A DNA stretch of 14,867 nt from Clostridium sp. CAG:967 (GTDB lineage: Bacteria > Cyanobacteriota > Vampirovibrionia > Gastranaerophilales > Gastranaerophilaceae): the NCBI GenBank assembly GCA_000433095.1, contig HF991447.1, positions 8,109 to 22,975 of the forward strand, written 5' to 3'. Below, in pieces: positions 1 through 7,388 of this stretch. The notes under the pieces were generated by a model. The model did no database searches. It was not told the origin of the DNA and saw nothing but the letters and a program-made list of their open reading frames with translations. A program made the translations under genes and the position numbers. Numbering within the stretch: the stretch's first letter is position 1; each line of letters starts with the position of its first letter.

Positions 1-50
1 TTATGCAAAACCCATGTGGCGGGTCCAGCGGCTACGCTGGTGCTCCTTTC
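1..50. repeat. GC-rich edge segment with perfect hairpin (possible dispersed repeat)
   Basis: Bases 1-46 are about 60% G+C, while the flanking DNA is strongly AT-rich. Bases 25-30 (CCAGCG) and 35-40 (CGCTGG) form a perfect 6-bp stem around a 4-nt loop. On the minus strand it lies just downstream of the radical SAM gene, but no U-run follows the stem, so it is not a standard intrinsic terminator. Its abrupt base composition and its place at the window edge fit a dispersed palindromic repeat at which an assembly stopped; that is inference. It could also be the end of a neighbouring gene cut by the window. Confidence 0.35.
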
Positions 51-74
51 TATAATTTTGGATATTTATAACGG

Positions 75-1478
75 TTATTTTCTCAATAATACATTTATTC
101 CCGCTTTAAAATAATTTTTAACTTCTTCTATAGAACGTATCCTTGTTAACATTTTTAGAATATACATAGGACGTAAATAAAAACGTCTTATTGCAGATTT
201 GTGAAGTTCAAAAACTCTATCACGGGTTAAGTGGTGAGTATTTAATGAAGGATAATAGTAAGCACTTTCAAAAGAAGTGTCTTTATCAAACAAGTTGTGC
301 TCTTTAGCATACTCATAAAATCTTGAGCCAGGCAGAGGTGTTGCTGTATAAAAACTGATAAAATCACTGTCAAGTTCAATTGCAAACTTTATGGTTTCTT
401 CTGCAGTTTCTTCTGTTTCCCATGGCAGACCGATTACAAAATAGTTGTATATTCTAATCTTAGCTTTTTTGAAAACTTTTACAGTTCTTCTGACATCGTC
501 AAGAGTGATTTTCTTACCCATTTGCTCCAGCATATACTGAGAACCGCTTTCCACTCCGATACTAACAAGACGACAACCGGATTTGTACATTAATTCTGCC
601 ATTTCCAAATCAGCTGTATCTGCCCTTGTGTTAGCGGACCATGTAATATCCAGACCGCTGTCAATAATTGCATTGCATAAATCAAAAGTCCATTTTCTGT
701 CTACATTAAATATATCAGACCAGAACAGGAAATTTCTGATATTATATTTTTCAACACATTCTTTTATCTCTGCAACAATATTTTCCGGACTTCTTTTTCT
801 TACCTGAGCTCCAGAAACAGGTGTTGCAAGGCAGAAAAAGCAATGGAACGGGCATCCACGTGAAACTTTAACTGTTGCCTGAACTTTATTGTTATCAGGT
901 CTTCTGTAAATATTATTGTCTACAAGGTGTCTTGCAGGGAAAGGCAAAGAATCCAAATCAGTAATAAAAGGTCTTTTGCCTGTGAATTTAACATTTGAAT
1001 TTTCAAGGTAATAAATCCCCAAAATTTCTTCTTTGTTTTTTCCTGCAAGAATTTCTTTTAACGTTTCTTCAGCCTCGCCTAAAATTCCGAAATCTAATTC
1101 GTTATGCTCACTGATTATTTTTTCAGCGAGAGTTAAAAATGCTGCACCTTTAGCAATTGTAACTATTTCGGGGCATATATCTTTAGCAAGTTTAACAGCC
1201 TGCAAGTCGTGTTCAAGAGTAGGCGTTGCAATATTTATCACCAGATAATCAGGCTTAAATTCTTTCAAATCTTTTTCATAATCACCGCCTTGGCTATAAT
1301 CTTCAATCTTTGCCTCAAGCCCCTGTTTTTCGGCAACCGCAGCAAGATACATTAAATCTGTCGGAGGCAGCGGAGGTATTACCAGCAATTCTTTTGTCGG
1401 CTGCTGGCATCTGTCTTCCCTGTTCATAACAGGAGAAGGTGGGTAAATTAAGAGTATACGCTTTTTATTTTCTGACAT
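75..1478 (-). CDS. B12-binding-type radical SAM protein (BchE/Elp3-like)
   Basis: A 467-aa radical SAM enzyme. The CX3CX2C cluster motif (C209, C213, C216 in SRGCPFHCFFC) would bind the 4Fe-4S cluster that cleaves S-adenosylmethionine. Residues 1-170 look like a cobalamin-binding (B12-binding) Rossmann domain, starting with ILLIYPPSP and containing LGEAEETL. The classic DxHxxG cobalamin-ligand motif is not visible, so any B12 would be bound base-off without a protein histidine, or not at all. Residues 200-420 form the radical SAM barrel, with GVESGSQYML and FVIGLPWET as typical strands. The reaction cannot be read from sequence; relatives act on porphyrins, lipids, antibiotics or do methyl transfers. 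The start ATG lies one base after the MFS stop codon and has an AAAGG ribosome site inside that gene, so the two are co-transcribed and probably translationally linked. Confidence 0.85.
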   Translation of the reverse strand: MSENKKRILLIYPPSPVMNREDRCQQPTKELLVIPPLPPTDLMYLAAVAEKQGLEAKIEDYSQGGDYEKDLKEFKPDYLVINIATPTLEHDLQAVKLAKDICPEIVTIAKGAAFLTLAEKIISEHNELDFGILGEAEETLKEILAGKNKEEILGIYYLENSNVKFTGKRPFITDLDSLPFPARHLVDNNIYRRPDNNKVQATVKVSRGCPFHCFFCLATPVSGAQVRKRSPENIVAEIKECVEKYNIRNFLFWSDIFNVDRKWTFDLCNAIIDSGLDITWSANTRADTADLEMAELMYKSGCRLVSIGVESGSQYMLEQMGKKITLDDVRRTVKVFKKAKIRIYNYFVIGLPWETEETAEETIKFAIELDSDFISFYTATPLPGSRFYEYAKEHNLFDKDTSFESAYYYPSLNTHHLTRDRVFELHKSAIRRFYLRPMYILKMLTRIRSIEEVKNYFKAGINVLLRK

Positions 1479-1479
1479 T

Positions 1480-2865
1480 TTATACCTTTTCTTTAACCGT
1501 ATTTGTTATAACAGCTGCTATAGCAAGACAAACAGCACCTACAACAAATGCATATTCCCAATGATAATTTATATAATCAGAGCCCATTGCAAACGAACAT
1601 TTTGAAATAAACCATGCAACAAGCGTACAGACAAATACCTGAGGTCCTGCAATAAATATATTAAATATTCCCATTACAGACCCTTCTGTTCCTTTTTTTA
1701 TAAATTGTGAAAGCATAGCAAAAGGCAACGCACAAATACTTGCCCAGCCGATGCCCGCCAATCCCATTAAAGCTGCTACAGCTTTAGGTTCTTTTGCAAA
1801 GAACATGCCTAAATATGCCAAAACCATTGTTATTAACGAAATAATATGCACCTTTTTATTCGTATATTTTGCAGACAGCACCCCGATTGGAATTGCGACA
1901 AGAAAACAAACAAGGTTGAATATAGCAAAACATACTGACGAAAAATTTGTACCGCTTAAAGTAGCTTTTGAATATAATTCCTTTGTAGATTCTGCCACTG
2001 TTGTTAAATCAGGCACGCAATAAATTGTGTGAACAGCATACTGTGTAAAGAAAATCATCATACACATTGTACCAATCCACGTAAAAAACTGCATTATACA
2101 AATTTTAGAAACTTCAGGAGATAAAGCAAAGAAATTTTTCAAAGCATCAATAAAGCTTTCTTCTTTCTTTTCAGCAACAGCAGCTTCTTTCAGCATCTCT
2201 TTTTTTACATTATGCTCTTTAATGGTAATGCAAGTCCAAATCATACCGAGAGTAAAAGCAAGAGCTGCCATTATAAATTGAGCAGATATTGACATTTGAT
2301 ACCCGAAAGCCCATTTTAAAAACGGAGCTGTGCCGGCAGCAACAACAGAACCTAAACCTATAGCAAGGCTTATATAAGAATTTGCAAGTGAATACTGTTC
2401 TTCGGGCACAACATCGGGAACTAAAGCTCTATATGGACCTTGAGCAACATTAACGCACGCATCTATAACCCAAATCATTATTGCAGCAATGAACAACGCT
2501 GTTAACGGAGGAAGATTTAATCCTGTAACATTATGCAAAAAGTCAGCAACGGTTGCAGAATTCGGAAAAATCCATAATGCAAGAGAAGCCAATAATGCAC
2601 CGCCTAAAAGATATGGTCTTCTTCTTCCTAAAGGAGAAACCGTTTTATCACTTAAGGCGCCGACTAAAGGCTGTACAACCATGCCGGTAAAAGGTCCCGC
2701 AAGCCATATTAACCCGTACAAAAATGGTGATGCTCCAAGACTTTCTGTTACAGGTCCGGATAAGATAATCCTCATCTGCCAGGCAAATTGCAACCCGAAA
2801 AATCCGAGTGCAAAATTAAGAAATTGTGCAGTCGTAAACTTTTTCAAAACATTATTTTCTTCCAT
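1480..2865 (-). CDS. MFS transporter, sugar:cation symporter type (GPH/SLC45-like)
   Basis: A 461-aa integral membrane protein with about twelve hydrophobic segments, typical MFS length. The N-terminal half (NFALGFFGLQFAWQMRI, then WLAGPFTGMVVQPLVGALSD and GRRRPYLLGGA around residues 54-90) matches the pattern of the glycoside-pentoside-hexuronide and SLC45/sucrose-symporter branch, including the QPLVGxxSD...GRRRP loop between helices 2 and 3. A charged cytoplasmic loop around residues 217-240 separates the two six-helix halves. The likely role is cation-coupled uptake of a sugar or glycoside; the actual substrate is unknown. The start is supported by a GGGGAG ribosome site 8 nt before the ATG. 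It is the first gene of a two-gene unit with the radical SAM gene. Confidence 0.85.
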   Translation of the reverse strand: MEENNVLKKFTTAQFLNFALGFFGLQFAWQMRIILSGPVTESLGASPFLYGLIWLAGPFTGMVVQPLVGALSDKTVSPLGRRRPYLLGGALLASLALWIFPNSATVADFLHNVTGLNLPPLTALFIAAIMIWVIDACVNVAQGPYRALVPDVVPEEQYSLANSYISLAIGLGSVVAAGTAPFLKWAFGYQMSISAQFIMAALAFTLGMIWTCITIKEHNVKKEMLKEAAVAEKKEESFIDALKNFFALSPEVSKICIMQFFTWIGTMCMMIFFTQYAVHTIYCVPDLTTVAESTKELYSKATLSGTNFSSVCFAIFNLVCFLVAIPIGVLSAKYTNKKVHIISLITMVLAYLGMFFAKEPKAVAALMGLAGIGWASICALPFAMLSQFIKKGTEGSVMGIFNIFIAGPQVFVCTLVAWFISKCSFAMGSDYINYHWEYAFVVGAVCLAIAAVITNTVKEKV

Positions 2866-2900
2866 TAAAATATCTCCCCAAATAATCTCTCGTATATATT

Positions 2901-2929
2901 AAAATACACGCAACATAGCCCATAGTCAA
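2901..2929 (-). promoter_or_regulatory. sigma-70 promoter for the MFS / radical SAM unit
   Basis: On the minus strand TTGACT (2929-2924) is followed after exactly 17 nt by TATTTT (2906-2901). The start codon of the MFS gene lies about 35 nt beyond the -10 box. This would make MFS transcription independent of the pyrG unit upstream. The call rests on box quality and spacing only. Confidence 0.6.
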
Positions 2930-2947
2930 GCCGTTAAAGCAAAACGT

Positions 2948-3247
2948 TTATAAAAAAAACAAAATATATGCCGATAACATTAGAAATAGAGCTGTTAAAA
3001 AATAAATATTTTTGTTTCTTTTACACCCTTTATAAATTAAAAAGAAAATTAAAGCAAAAAATAAAGTCAAAACAACAATAAAAAAGAAAATTCCCGCAAA
3101 CGCTTTTAAATTATCGCCGTTTGAAGCTATCAATATAATATAAATAAATTGCATTAAGTGCATTATAATAACAATGCAAAAAAGCAATACCGCAATATAT
3201 GTAATAACTCTCAGAAAAATTCCCAAATTATTTTTTAACTGCTGCAT
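2948..3247 (-). CDS. Small hypothetical membrane protein, overlaps pyrG
   Basis: I do not recognise this 99-aa protein. It is almost wholly hydrophobic, with predicted membrane segments at about residues 12-41 (long enough for one kinked or two short helices), 49-71 and 79-99, and a basic loop (KGCKRNKN) between the last two. The start overlaps the last codons of pyrG by 20 nt. An AAAGG sequence inside pyrG lies 8 nt before the ATG; a TTG codon directly upstream is an alternative start. The overlap means it is translated from the pyrG transcript. No function in CTP synthesis is known for such a protein. Base composition is even more AT-rich than its neighbours, as expected for Phe/Ile/Leu-rich sequence. 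The ORF is probably real because of the overlap and ribosome site. Confidence 0.6.
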   Translation of the reverse strand: MQQLKNNLGIFLRVITYIAVLLFCIVIIMHLMQFIYIILIASNGDNLKAFAGIFFFIVVLTLFFALIFFLIYKGCKRNKNIYFLTALFLMLSAYILFFL

Positions 3248-4826
3248 CAATTAAACCTTTAAACAACGGGTGAGGTCTTTCAGGTCTTGATTTAAATTCA
3301 GGGTGGAACTGACAGGCAACAAACCAATCAAGTTGAGGTAATTCCACAACTTCGGCAAGCATGCCGTCAGGAGACATTCCTGAGAACACAAGCCCTGCAT
3401 CAGCAATTTGTTTTAAATATTCATTGTTAACTTCATAGCGGTGTCTGTGGCGTTCTGAGATTTTTTCTTTTCCGTAAGCTTTTGCTGCTTTTGAACCTTT
3501 TTTCAAAACACAATCATAAGCACCTAATCTCATTGTTCCACCATAAGCTTGCACATTTTTCTGTTCTAACATAATATCAATTACAGGATACTGGCAGTTT
3601 TCGTCAAACTCTGCAGAACTTGCCCCTTTTAAACCTGCAACATTTCTTGCGTATTCAATAACAGCACACTGCATACCTAAACAAAGTCCTAAGAAAGGCA
3701 CGTTATTTTCTCTGGCATATTTAATTACATTGAGTTTGCCCTCAATGCCTCTGATGCCAAATCCTCCAGGAACGACAACCGCATCAATATCTTGCATTAA
3801 TTCCTTACACTTAGCGGCATCAACACATTCTTCGGAATTAATCCATTTAATATCAATTGCAGCATCGTTTGCATAACCTGCGTGTTTCAAAGACTCAACA
3901 ACAGAAATATAAGCATCCGAAAGCTTTGTATATTTGCCTGCAATCGCAACTTTAATCGTCTTTTTAGGATTTTTAATTCTCTCAACAAGAGTTTCCCAAC
4001 ATTTTAAATCCGCATTTTTATCTTCTACTCTAAGCATATCAAGAACAACATGCGCCATATTTTGATTTTCCAAAGCCAGCGGAACCTCATAAATACTTTT
4101 CATATCTCTGCATTCAATTACAGCTTCTTTTGGTACAGAGCAGAAAAGAGCAAGTTTTTCTTTTTCGGTTTTCGGAATAGGTTTAGTTGTACGGCAAACA
4201 AGAATTTCAGGCTGAATACCGTAACTTCTTAAAACATTAACACTGTGTTGTGAAGGTTTAGTCTTCAATTCACCCGAAGTAGGTAAATACGGAAGCAAAG
4301 TACAGTGGATAGAAATAGCGTTTCCAATTCCTGCTTCTGCTTTAAACTGACGGATGGCTTCAACAAACGGCAAACTTTCAATATCACCGACCGTTCCGCC
4401 GATTTCTATTAATTGAAAATCGGGTTTAAACTGTTTTGTTGCGCCGTTAATTCTTGATTTAATTTCATTGGTAATATGCGGAATAACCTGTACAGTACCG
4501 CCAAGATAATCACCACGTCTTTCTTTTTTAATTACATGCTGATAAACGCTTCCTGATGTAACATTATTCAGTTTACCCAGAGATGTGTCCGTAAATCTTT
4601 CATAGTGCCCCAAATCCAAATCAGTTTCTGCCCCGTCATCGGTAACAAAAACTTCACCGTGTTGAAACGGGCTCATAGTGCCGGGGTCAACGTTTATGTA
4701 CGGATCGAATTTCTGGTTAATAACAGAAAAACCTCTTGCTCTTAACAATTTTCCCAATGATGCAGCAATAATTCCTTTTCCCAATGAACTGACAACACCG
4801 CCTGTAATAAATATATACTTTGTCAT
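3228..4826 (-). CDS. pyrG: CTP synthase
   Basis: A full-length 532-aa CTP synthase, which aminates UTP to CTP using ATP and glutamine-derived ammonia in cytosolic pyrimidine synthesis. The N-terminal amidoligase domain (about 1-265) begins with the family P-loop ITGGVVSSLGKG (7-18) and holds GGTVGDIES (143-151). The C-terminal class I glutamine amidotransferase domain (about 290-532) has the oxyanion-loop PGGFGIRG (353-360), nucleophile C382 in GLCLGMQ, and the His/Glu pair H508 and E510 in FHPEF. All expected catalytic residues are present. The ATG at 4826 matches the family start (MTKYIFITGG) and has a GGGG ribosome site. Its leader (ATGGGGTAGAAAAATGA) is nearly identical to that of gatC upstream. 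A small membrane protein gene overlaps its 3' end. Confidence 0.98.
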   Translation of the reverse strand: MTKYIFITGGVVSSLGKGIIAASLGKLLRARGFSVINQKFDPYINVDPGTMSPFQHGEVFVTDDGAETDLDLGHYERFTDTSLGKLNNVTSGSVYQHVIKKERRGDYLGGTVQVIPHITNEIKSRINGATKQFKPDFQLIEIGGTVGDIESLPFVEAIRQFKAEAGIGNAISIHCTLLPYLPTSGELKTKPSQHSVNVLRSYGIQPEILVCRTTKPIPKTEKEKLALFCSVPKEAVIECRDMKSIYEVPLALENQNMAHVVLDMLRVEDKNADLKCWETLVERIKNPKKTIKVAIAGKYTKLSDAYISVVESLKHAGYANDAAIDIKWINSEECVDAAKCKELMQDIDAVVVPGGFGIRGIEGKLNVIKYARENNVPFLGLCLGMQCAVIEYARNVAGLKGASSAEFDENCQYPVIDIMLEQKNVQAYGGTMRLGAYDCVLKKGSKAAKAYGKEKISERHRHRYEVNNEYLKQIADAGLVFSGMSPDGMLAEVVELPQLDWFVACQFHPEFKSRPERPHPLFKGLIDAAVKK

Positions 4827-4867
4827 TTTTCTACCCCATATATCACATATTCACAACATTAATAAGA

Positions 4868-4900
4868 AATCCTGAATTACAAAAAACTGCATTCAGGATT
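4868..4900 (-). terminator. Hairpin between gatC and pyrG (probable weak terminator)
   Basis: AATCCTGAAT (4868-4877) and ATTCAGGATT (4891-4900) make a perfect 10-bp stem with a 13-nt loop. On the minus strand it follows the gatC stop by about 15 nt and is followed by TCTTATTAATG, only partly U-rich. It probably terminates or attenuates gatC transcription and stabilises its 3' end before pyrG. The short U-run makes read-through likely. I found no convincing -35/-10 pair for pyrG between the hairpin and the pyrG start. Confidence 0.55.
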
Positions 4901-4914
4901 AAACTTATAAAAAC

Positions 4915-5196
4915 TTAATTAATTTTCGGAACTTTAAAAAATCCGTTTTCTTCTTCAGGCGCATTAGCCATCAAATCTTCTTTGCTGATTTCCTGAACAA
5001 CCTTGTCTTCTCTCATAACATTATAAAAATCAATAACCTGTGTCATAGGTTTAATGTCAGAAGTGTCAACTTCGTTCATCTGATCAACATATTTTAAAAC
5101 ATCACCGAGTTGTTTTGTATACAATTCTTTTTCTTCTTCTGTCAGTTCAAGTCTTGCAAGCTTTGCAACGTGCTCTACATCTTTTATTGTAATCAT
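4915..5196 (-). CDS. gatC: Asp-tRNA(Asn)/Glu-tRNA(Gln) amidotransferase subunit C
   Basis: A 93-aa GatC, the small subunit that wraps around GatA and stabilises the GatCAB complex, which converts Glu-tRNA(Gln) and Asp-tRNA(Asn) to the correct amidated forms. Family pattern visible: ITIKDVEHVAKLARLELTEEE at the N-terminus, LGDVLKYVDQMNEVDTSDI in the middle, then MREDKV and the C-terminal AP...GFFKVPKI. An upstream in-frame ATG would add 18 residues (MHENFLCYNY...), but the internal ATG at 5196 fits the usual family length and has a GGAG ribosome site 7 nt before it, so I chose that. gatA and gatB are not in the window. Stands alone between its own promoter and a hairpin. Confidence 0.95.
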   Translation of the reverse strand: MITIKDVEHVAKLARLELTEEEKELYTKQLGDVLKYVDQMNEVDTSDIKPMTQVIDFYNVMREDKVVQEISKEDLMANAPEEENGFFKVPKIN

Positions 5197-5223
5197 TTTT
5201 CTACTCCATAAAAATATAAGATA

Positions 5224-5232
5224 ATTGTAGCA
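5224..5232 (-). promoter_or_regulatory. Extended -10 promoter for gatC
   Basis: On the minus strand TGC immediately precedes TACAAT (5229-5224), an extended -10 element. The -35 position 17 nt upstream is a poor match (TTATGC). The -10 box lies 27 nt before the gatC ATG. Confidence 0.5.
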
Positions 5233-5276
5233 TAAAAAATTTTCATGCATAAAATATATTACATAAATTTAATCAT

Positions 5277-5305
5277 TTTAAAAATAAAAAAAGTTATGAT
5301 ATAAT
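5277..5305 (+). promoter_or_regulatory. Promoter for the sigma factor / prepilin peptidase operon
   Basis: A perfect TATAAT (5300-5305) preceded by TGA (extended -10), with TTTAAA (5277-5282) 17 nt upstream. It points away from the gatC promoter, so the intergenic region drives both directions. The -10 is a housekeeping type, suggesting that the alternative sigma gene is transcribed by the primary sigma factor rather than only by itself. Confidence 0.6.
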
Positions 5306-5328
5306 GTTAGAAGATATTGGAGATTATT

Positions 5329-6117
5329 TTGTTAGAGAGCAAAGAAAAACCGGCAGAAGAACTCGACCTTCAAATTCTTGCATATAAGGAATGCAGGGAT
5401 AAGAAGAAAAAACGTATGCTTCACTTAAGCATCGTTGAAAACGCTATGCATCTTGTAAAAAAAATAGCAGGAAGCATTGCGGGTCAATCAGGCATTTCAA
5501 ATGAAGACCTTGTACAGGTAGGTTCAATAGGTCTTATTAAGGCTATAGAATTTTTTGATCCTAACAAAAATGCAAGATTTAAGACTTATGCTTCTTATTT
5601 TATAAGAGGTGAAATAAAACATTATTTAAGAGATAAAGCATCTATTATTAAAGCTCCAAGGGAATTGCAGGAACTTGTTTTCAAAATCAGTACTGCCGTT
5701 AAGCAACTGAAAGAAAAGGGAAATGAAGAACCGACAGATGAACAGATAGCTGAAATCGTCGGAGTTTCCACATCAAAAATTCATGAAGTTATGGAAATTG
5801 AGCTCTGTAAAACCACCCTTTCGCTTGACCAGACTTTAACATCAGCAGATGATGATGATTTAACTCTTATTGACAAAATTCCGGCAGGAGATTATCAGGA
5901 GTTTTTAAATTCTTATGAAAACAAAATAATGCTTGCAGCTGCGATAAAAAAATTACCGCCCGATTTGCAGCAGATTATAGAATTAAGTTATTATCAGGAT
6001 TTAAATCAGCGTGAAATTGCAGAGAAAATAAATATTTCTCAAATGCAGGTTTCAAGAAGATTAAAAAAAGCTTTGAGCAAAATGTATGAAATAATTAAAT
6101 ATCAGGAAGATAAATAA
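5329..6117 (+). CDS. Alternative RNA polymerase sigma factor, SigB/SigF/SigG class
   Basis: A 262-aa sigma-70 family factor lacking region 1, so a group 3 (alternative) sigma. Region 2 spans about residues 35-105 (DLVQVGSIGLIKAIEFFDP, then RFKTYASYFIRGEIKHYLRD for -10 recognition and core binding). Region 3 spans about 108-185. Region 4 spans about 203-252, with the -35 helix-turn-helix at QREIAEKINISQMQVSRRLKKA. An in-frame TTG 12 nt upstream could be called as start, but that TTGGAG is a better ribosome site for the TTG at 5329 (6-nt spacer), so I chose the latter. No anti-sigma or anti-anti-sigma gene is adjacent. It is followed after 18 nt by prepilin peptidase. In the cyanobacterium Synechocystis the group 3 sigma SigF is needed for pilus formation, which makes a pilus role here plausible but inferred. 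Confidence 0.92.
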   Translation: MLESKEKPAEELDLQILAYKECRDKKKKRMLHLSIVENAMHLVKKIAGSIAGQSGISNEDLVQVGSIGLIKAIEFFDPNKNARFKTYASYFIRGEIKHYLRDKASIIKAPRELQELVFKISTAVKQLKEKGNEEPTDEQIAEIVGVSTSKIHEVMEIELCKTTLSLDQTLTSADDDDLTLIDKIPAGDYQEFLNSYENKIMLAAAIKKLPPDLQQIIELSYYQDLNQREIAEKINISQMQVSRRLKKALSKMYEIIKYQEDK

Positions 6118-6135
6118 AATCAGGAGAAAGAGATA

Positions 6136-7131
6136 ATGGGAGCACTAATAGTATTTTTAATATTAGTCTTTGTTACGGGACTATGTATAGGCAGTTTTTT
6201 GAATGTTGTAATTCTAAGAACCCTGAGTGAAGAATCAATAGTTTTTCCGGCATCCAAATGTCCTAAATGCCAGAACCCGCTGAAATGGTGGCATAATATT
6301 CCCGTTATTTCTTACATTTGTCTGAGGGGTAAATGTGCATTCTGCAAAGAACCCATAAGTATTCAATACCCTGTCATCGAGCTTTTAACAGGCATTATTT
6401 TTCTTTTACTGTTTATGAAATTCGGTATAAGTTTTGACACTCTTTTTGCCTGGATTGTGGCATCAATATTGATAGTAATTGCGGGAACAGATATTAAAGA
6501 AAAAGTTGTTTATGATGTTCACACATATATGTTAATCGGTGTCGGGCTTTTGTATGCGGTTGTAACAACTATAGCCGCATCTGTTCAAATGCATCAGGCA
6601 GGCACACATATTGAATTTACAAAATATCTGTTATTAAACAACCCTATATCTACAGCAGTTTTAGGGATACTTGCGGGTGCACTAATTCTTGAGATTTGTG
6701 CACGTTCAGGATATCTTGTAGCAGGAACACGTGCATTCGGAGAAGGCGACACATATATTGCCGCAGGGCTTGGTGCTCTTTTCGGCTGGAGAACACTGCT
6801 TGTTGTATTAGGTTTGAGTGTAATCATTCAGGTTATATTATTCCTTCCGATTTTTGTAACAAGCATGATTAAAAATAAGGAGTGGAAAACTTTAATATCA
6901 TTTTTCAGTTTTGTAATATACGCAATAGTATTTTACATATTGCAGTATATGCGCATAATCACAGCTGACACACAAATCCCATATATTATCGGGGCAATAA
7001 TCCTTGCTGTAATAGGTGTTTATACTTGTGCACAGATATTTAAAGGTTTGCGTGAAAGACCTGAAACAAGGACATATATGCCATTCGGACCTGCAATGGT
7101 AGCAGCAGCGTTTATTGCTTTAATACTATAA
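6136..7131 (+). CDS. pilD: Type IV prepilin peptidase / N-methyltransferase
   Basis: A 331-aa inner-membrane aspartyl protease that removes prepilin leader peptides and N-methylates the new N-terminus, serving type IV pili, type II secretion or competence. The N-terminal domain has SFLNVVILR (20-28) and the zinc-type cysteine pairs C42/C45 and C67/C70 flanking NPLKWWHNIPVISY. The catalytic aspartates are D119 (GTDIKEK) and D205 in FGEGD (the GxGD motif). About eight membrane segments follow the methylase domain. It is longer than the usual 250-290 aa: residues about 230-331 add further hydrophobic segments. The start ATG has CAGGAG 9 nt upstream. It is the second gene of the sigma operon, and a likely substrate (a pseudopilin) is encoded at 14087-14755. 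Confidence 0.95.
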   Translation: MGALIVFLILVFVTGLCIGSFLNVVILRTLSEESIVFPASKCPKCQNPLKWWHNIPVISYICLRGKCAFCKEPISIQYPVIELLTGIIFLLLFMKFGISFDTLFAWIVASILIVIAGTDIKEKVVYDVHTYMLIGVGLLYAVVTTIAASVQMHQAGTHIEFTKYLLLNNPISTAVLGILAGALILEICARSGYLVAGTRAFGEGDTYIAAGLGALFGWRTLLVVLGLSVIIQVILFLPIFVTSMIKNKEWKTLISFFSFVIYAIVFYILQYMRIITADTQIPYIIGAIILAVIGVYTCAQIFKGLRERPETRTYMPFGPAMVAAAFIALIL

Positions 7132-7311
7132 TATTTCATCACAAACTTCGCCAACTCTATTACTGATAATTTGCGCAAGAGTAAGAAGATATGATGCATC
7201 ACCACAGTTATCTGAATGATACTGTAATGCTTCTTTCATAACCCTTGTTAAATCATCAAGCTCTATGAGTTTATTTTCTAAACCGGCATTGTTGTTATTT
7301 TTTTTAATCAT
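7126..7311 (-). CDS. Small hypothetical protein divergent from an Xre regulator
   Basis: A 61-aa soluble, probably helical protein that I do not recognise. It starts with a Lys/Asn stretch (MIKKNNNNAG) and continues as two amphipathic helices, ELDDLTRVMKEALQYH and SYLLTLAQIISNRVGEVC, with cysteines at 36 and 57. Evidence that it is real: an AGAGGA ribosome site 8 nt before the ATG, a near-consensus promoter (TTGACA, 17 nt, TATACT) pointing at it, and a divergent regulator gene. Its 3' end overlaps the end of pilD by 6 nt in convergent orientation. The size and setting suit a small regulatory or helper protein under Xre control. It lacks features of a known antitoxin or toxin family that I can name. 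Confidence 0.65.
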   Translation of the reverse strand: MIKKNNNNAGLENKLIELDDLTRVMKEALQYHSDNCGDASYLLTLAQIISNRVGEVCDEIL

Positions 7312-7323
7312 ATCTACAATCCT

Positions 7324-7361
7324 CTTAAATACACCTTAAGCAAACTTACAATTTTCTTAAG
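7324..7361. promoter_or_regulatory. Putative Xre operator: paired CTTAAG sites
   Basis: Two identical palindromes, CTTAAG at 7335-7340 and 7356-7361, lie exactly 21 bp apart, two helical turns. A further half-site CTTAA (7324-7328) forms an inverted repeat with TTAAG (7336-7340) across 7 bp. One palindrome overlaps the -10 box of the leftward promoter and the other sits in its leader. This is the geometry of a repressor operator, and the adjacent Xre-type protein is the obvious ligand. Binding itself is inference. Confidence 0.45.
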
Positions 7362-7388
7362 TATACACTATTGATTATATACTGTCAA
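7360..7388 (-). promoter_or_regulatory. Near-consensus sigma-70 promoter for the 61-aa gene
   Basis: On the minus strand TTGACA (7388-7383) and TATACT (7365-7360) are separated by exactly 17 nt, the best promoter match in the window. Predicted transcription begins near 7353, about 40 nt before the ATG at 7311. The -10 overlaps a CTTAAG palindrome, so strong transcription would be expected unless a repressor is bound. Confidence 0.7.

Noticed and set aside
1751..2902. Plus-strand ORFs opposite the MFS gene (90 and 137 aa) and similar ORFs opposite other genes
   Set aside because: They are antisense shadows of well-supported genes, with no ribosome sites or family resemblance.
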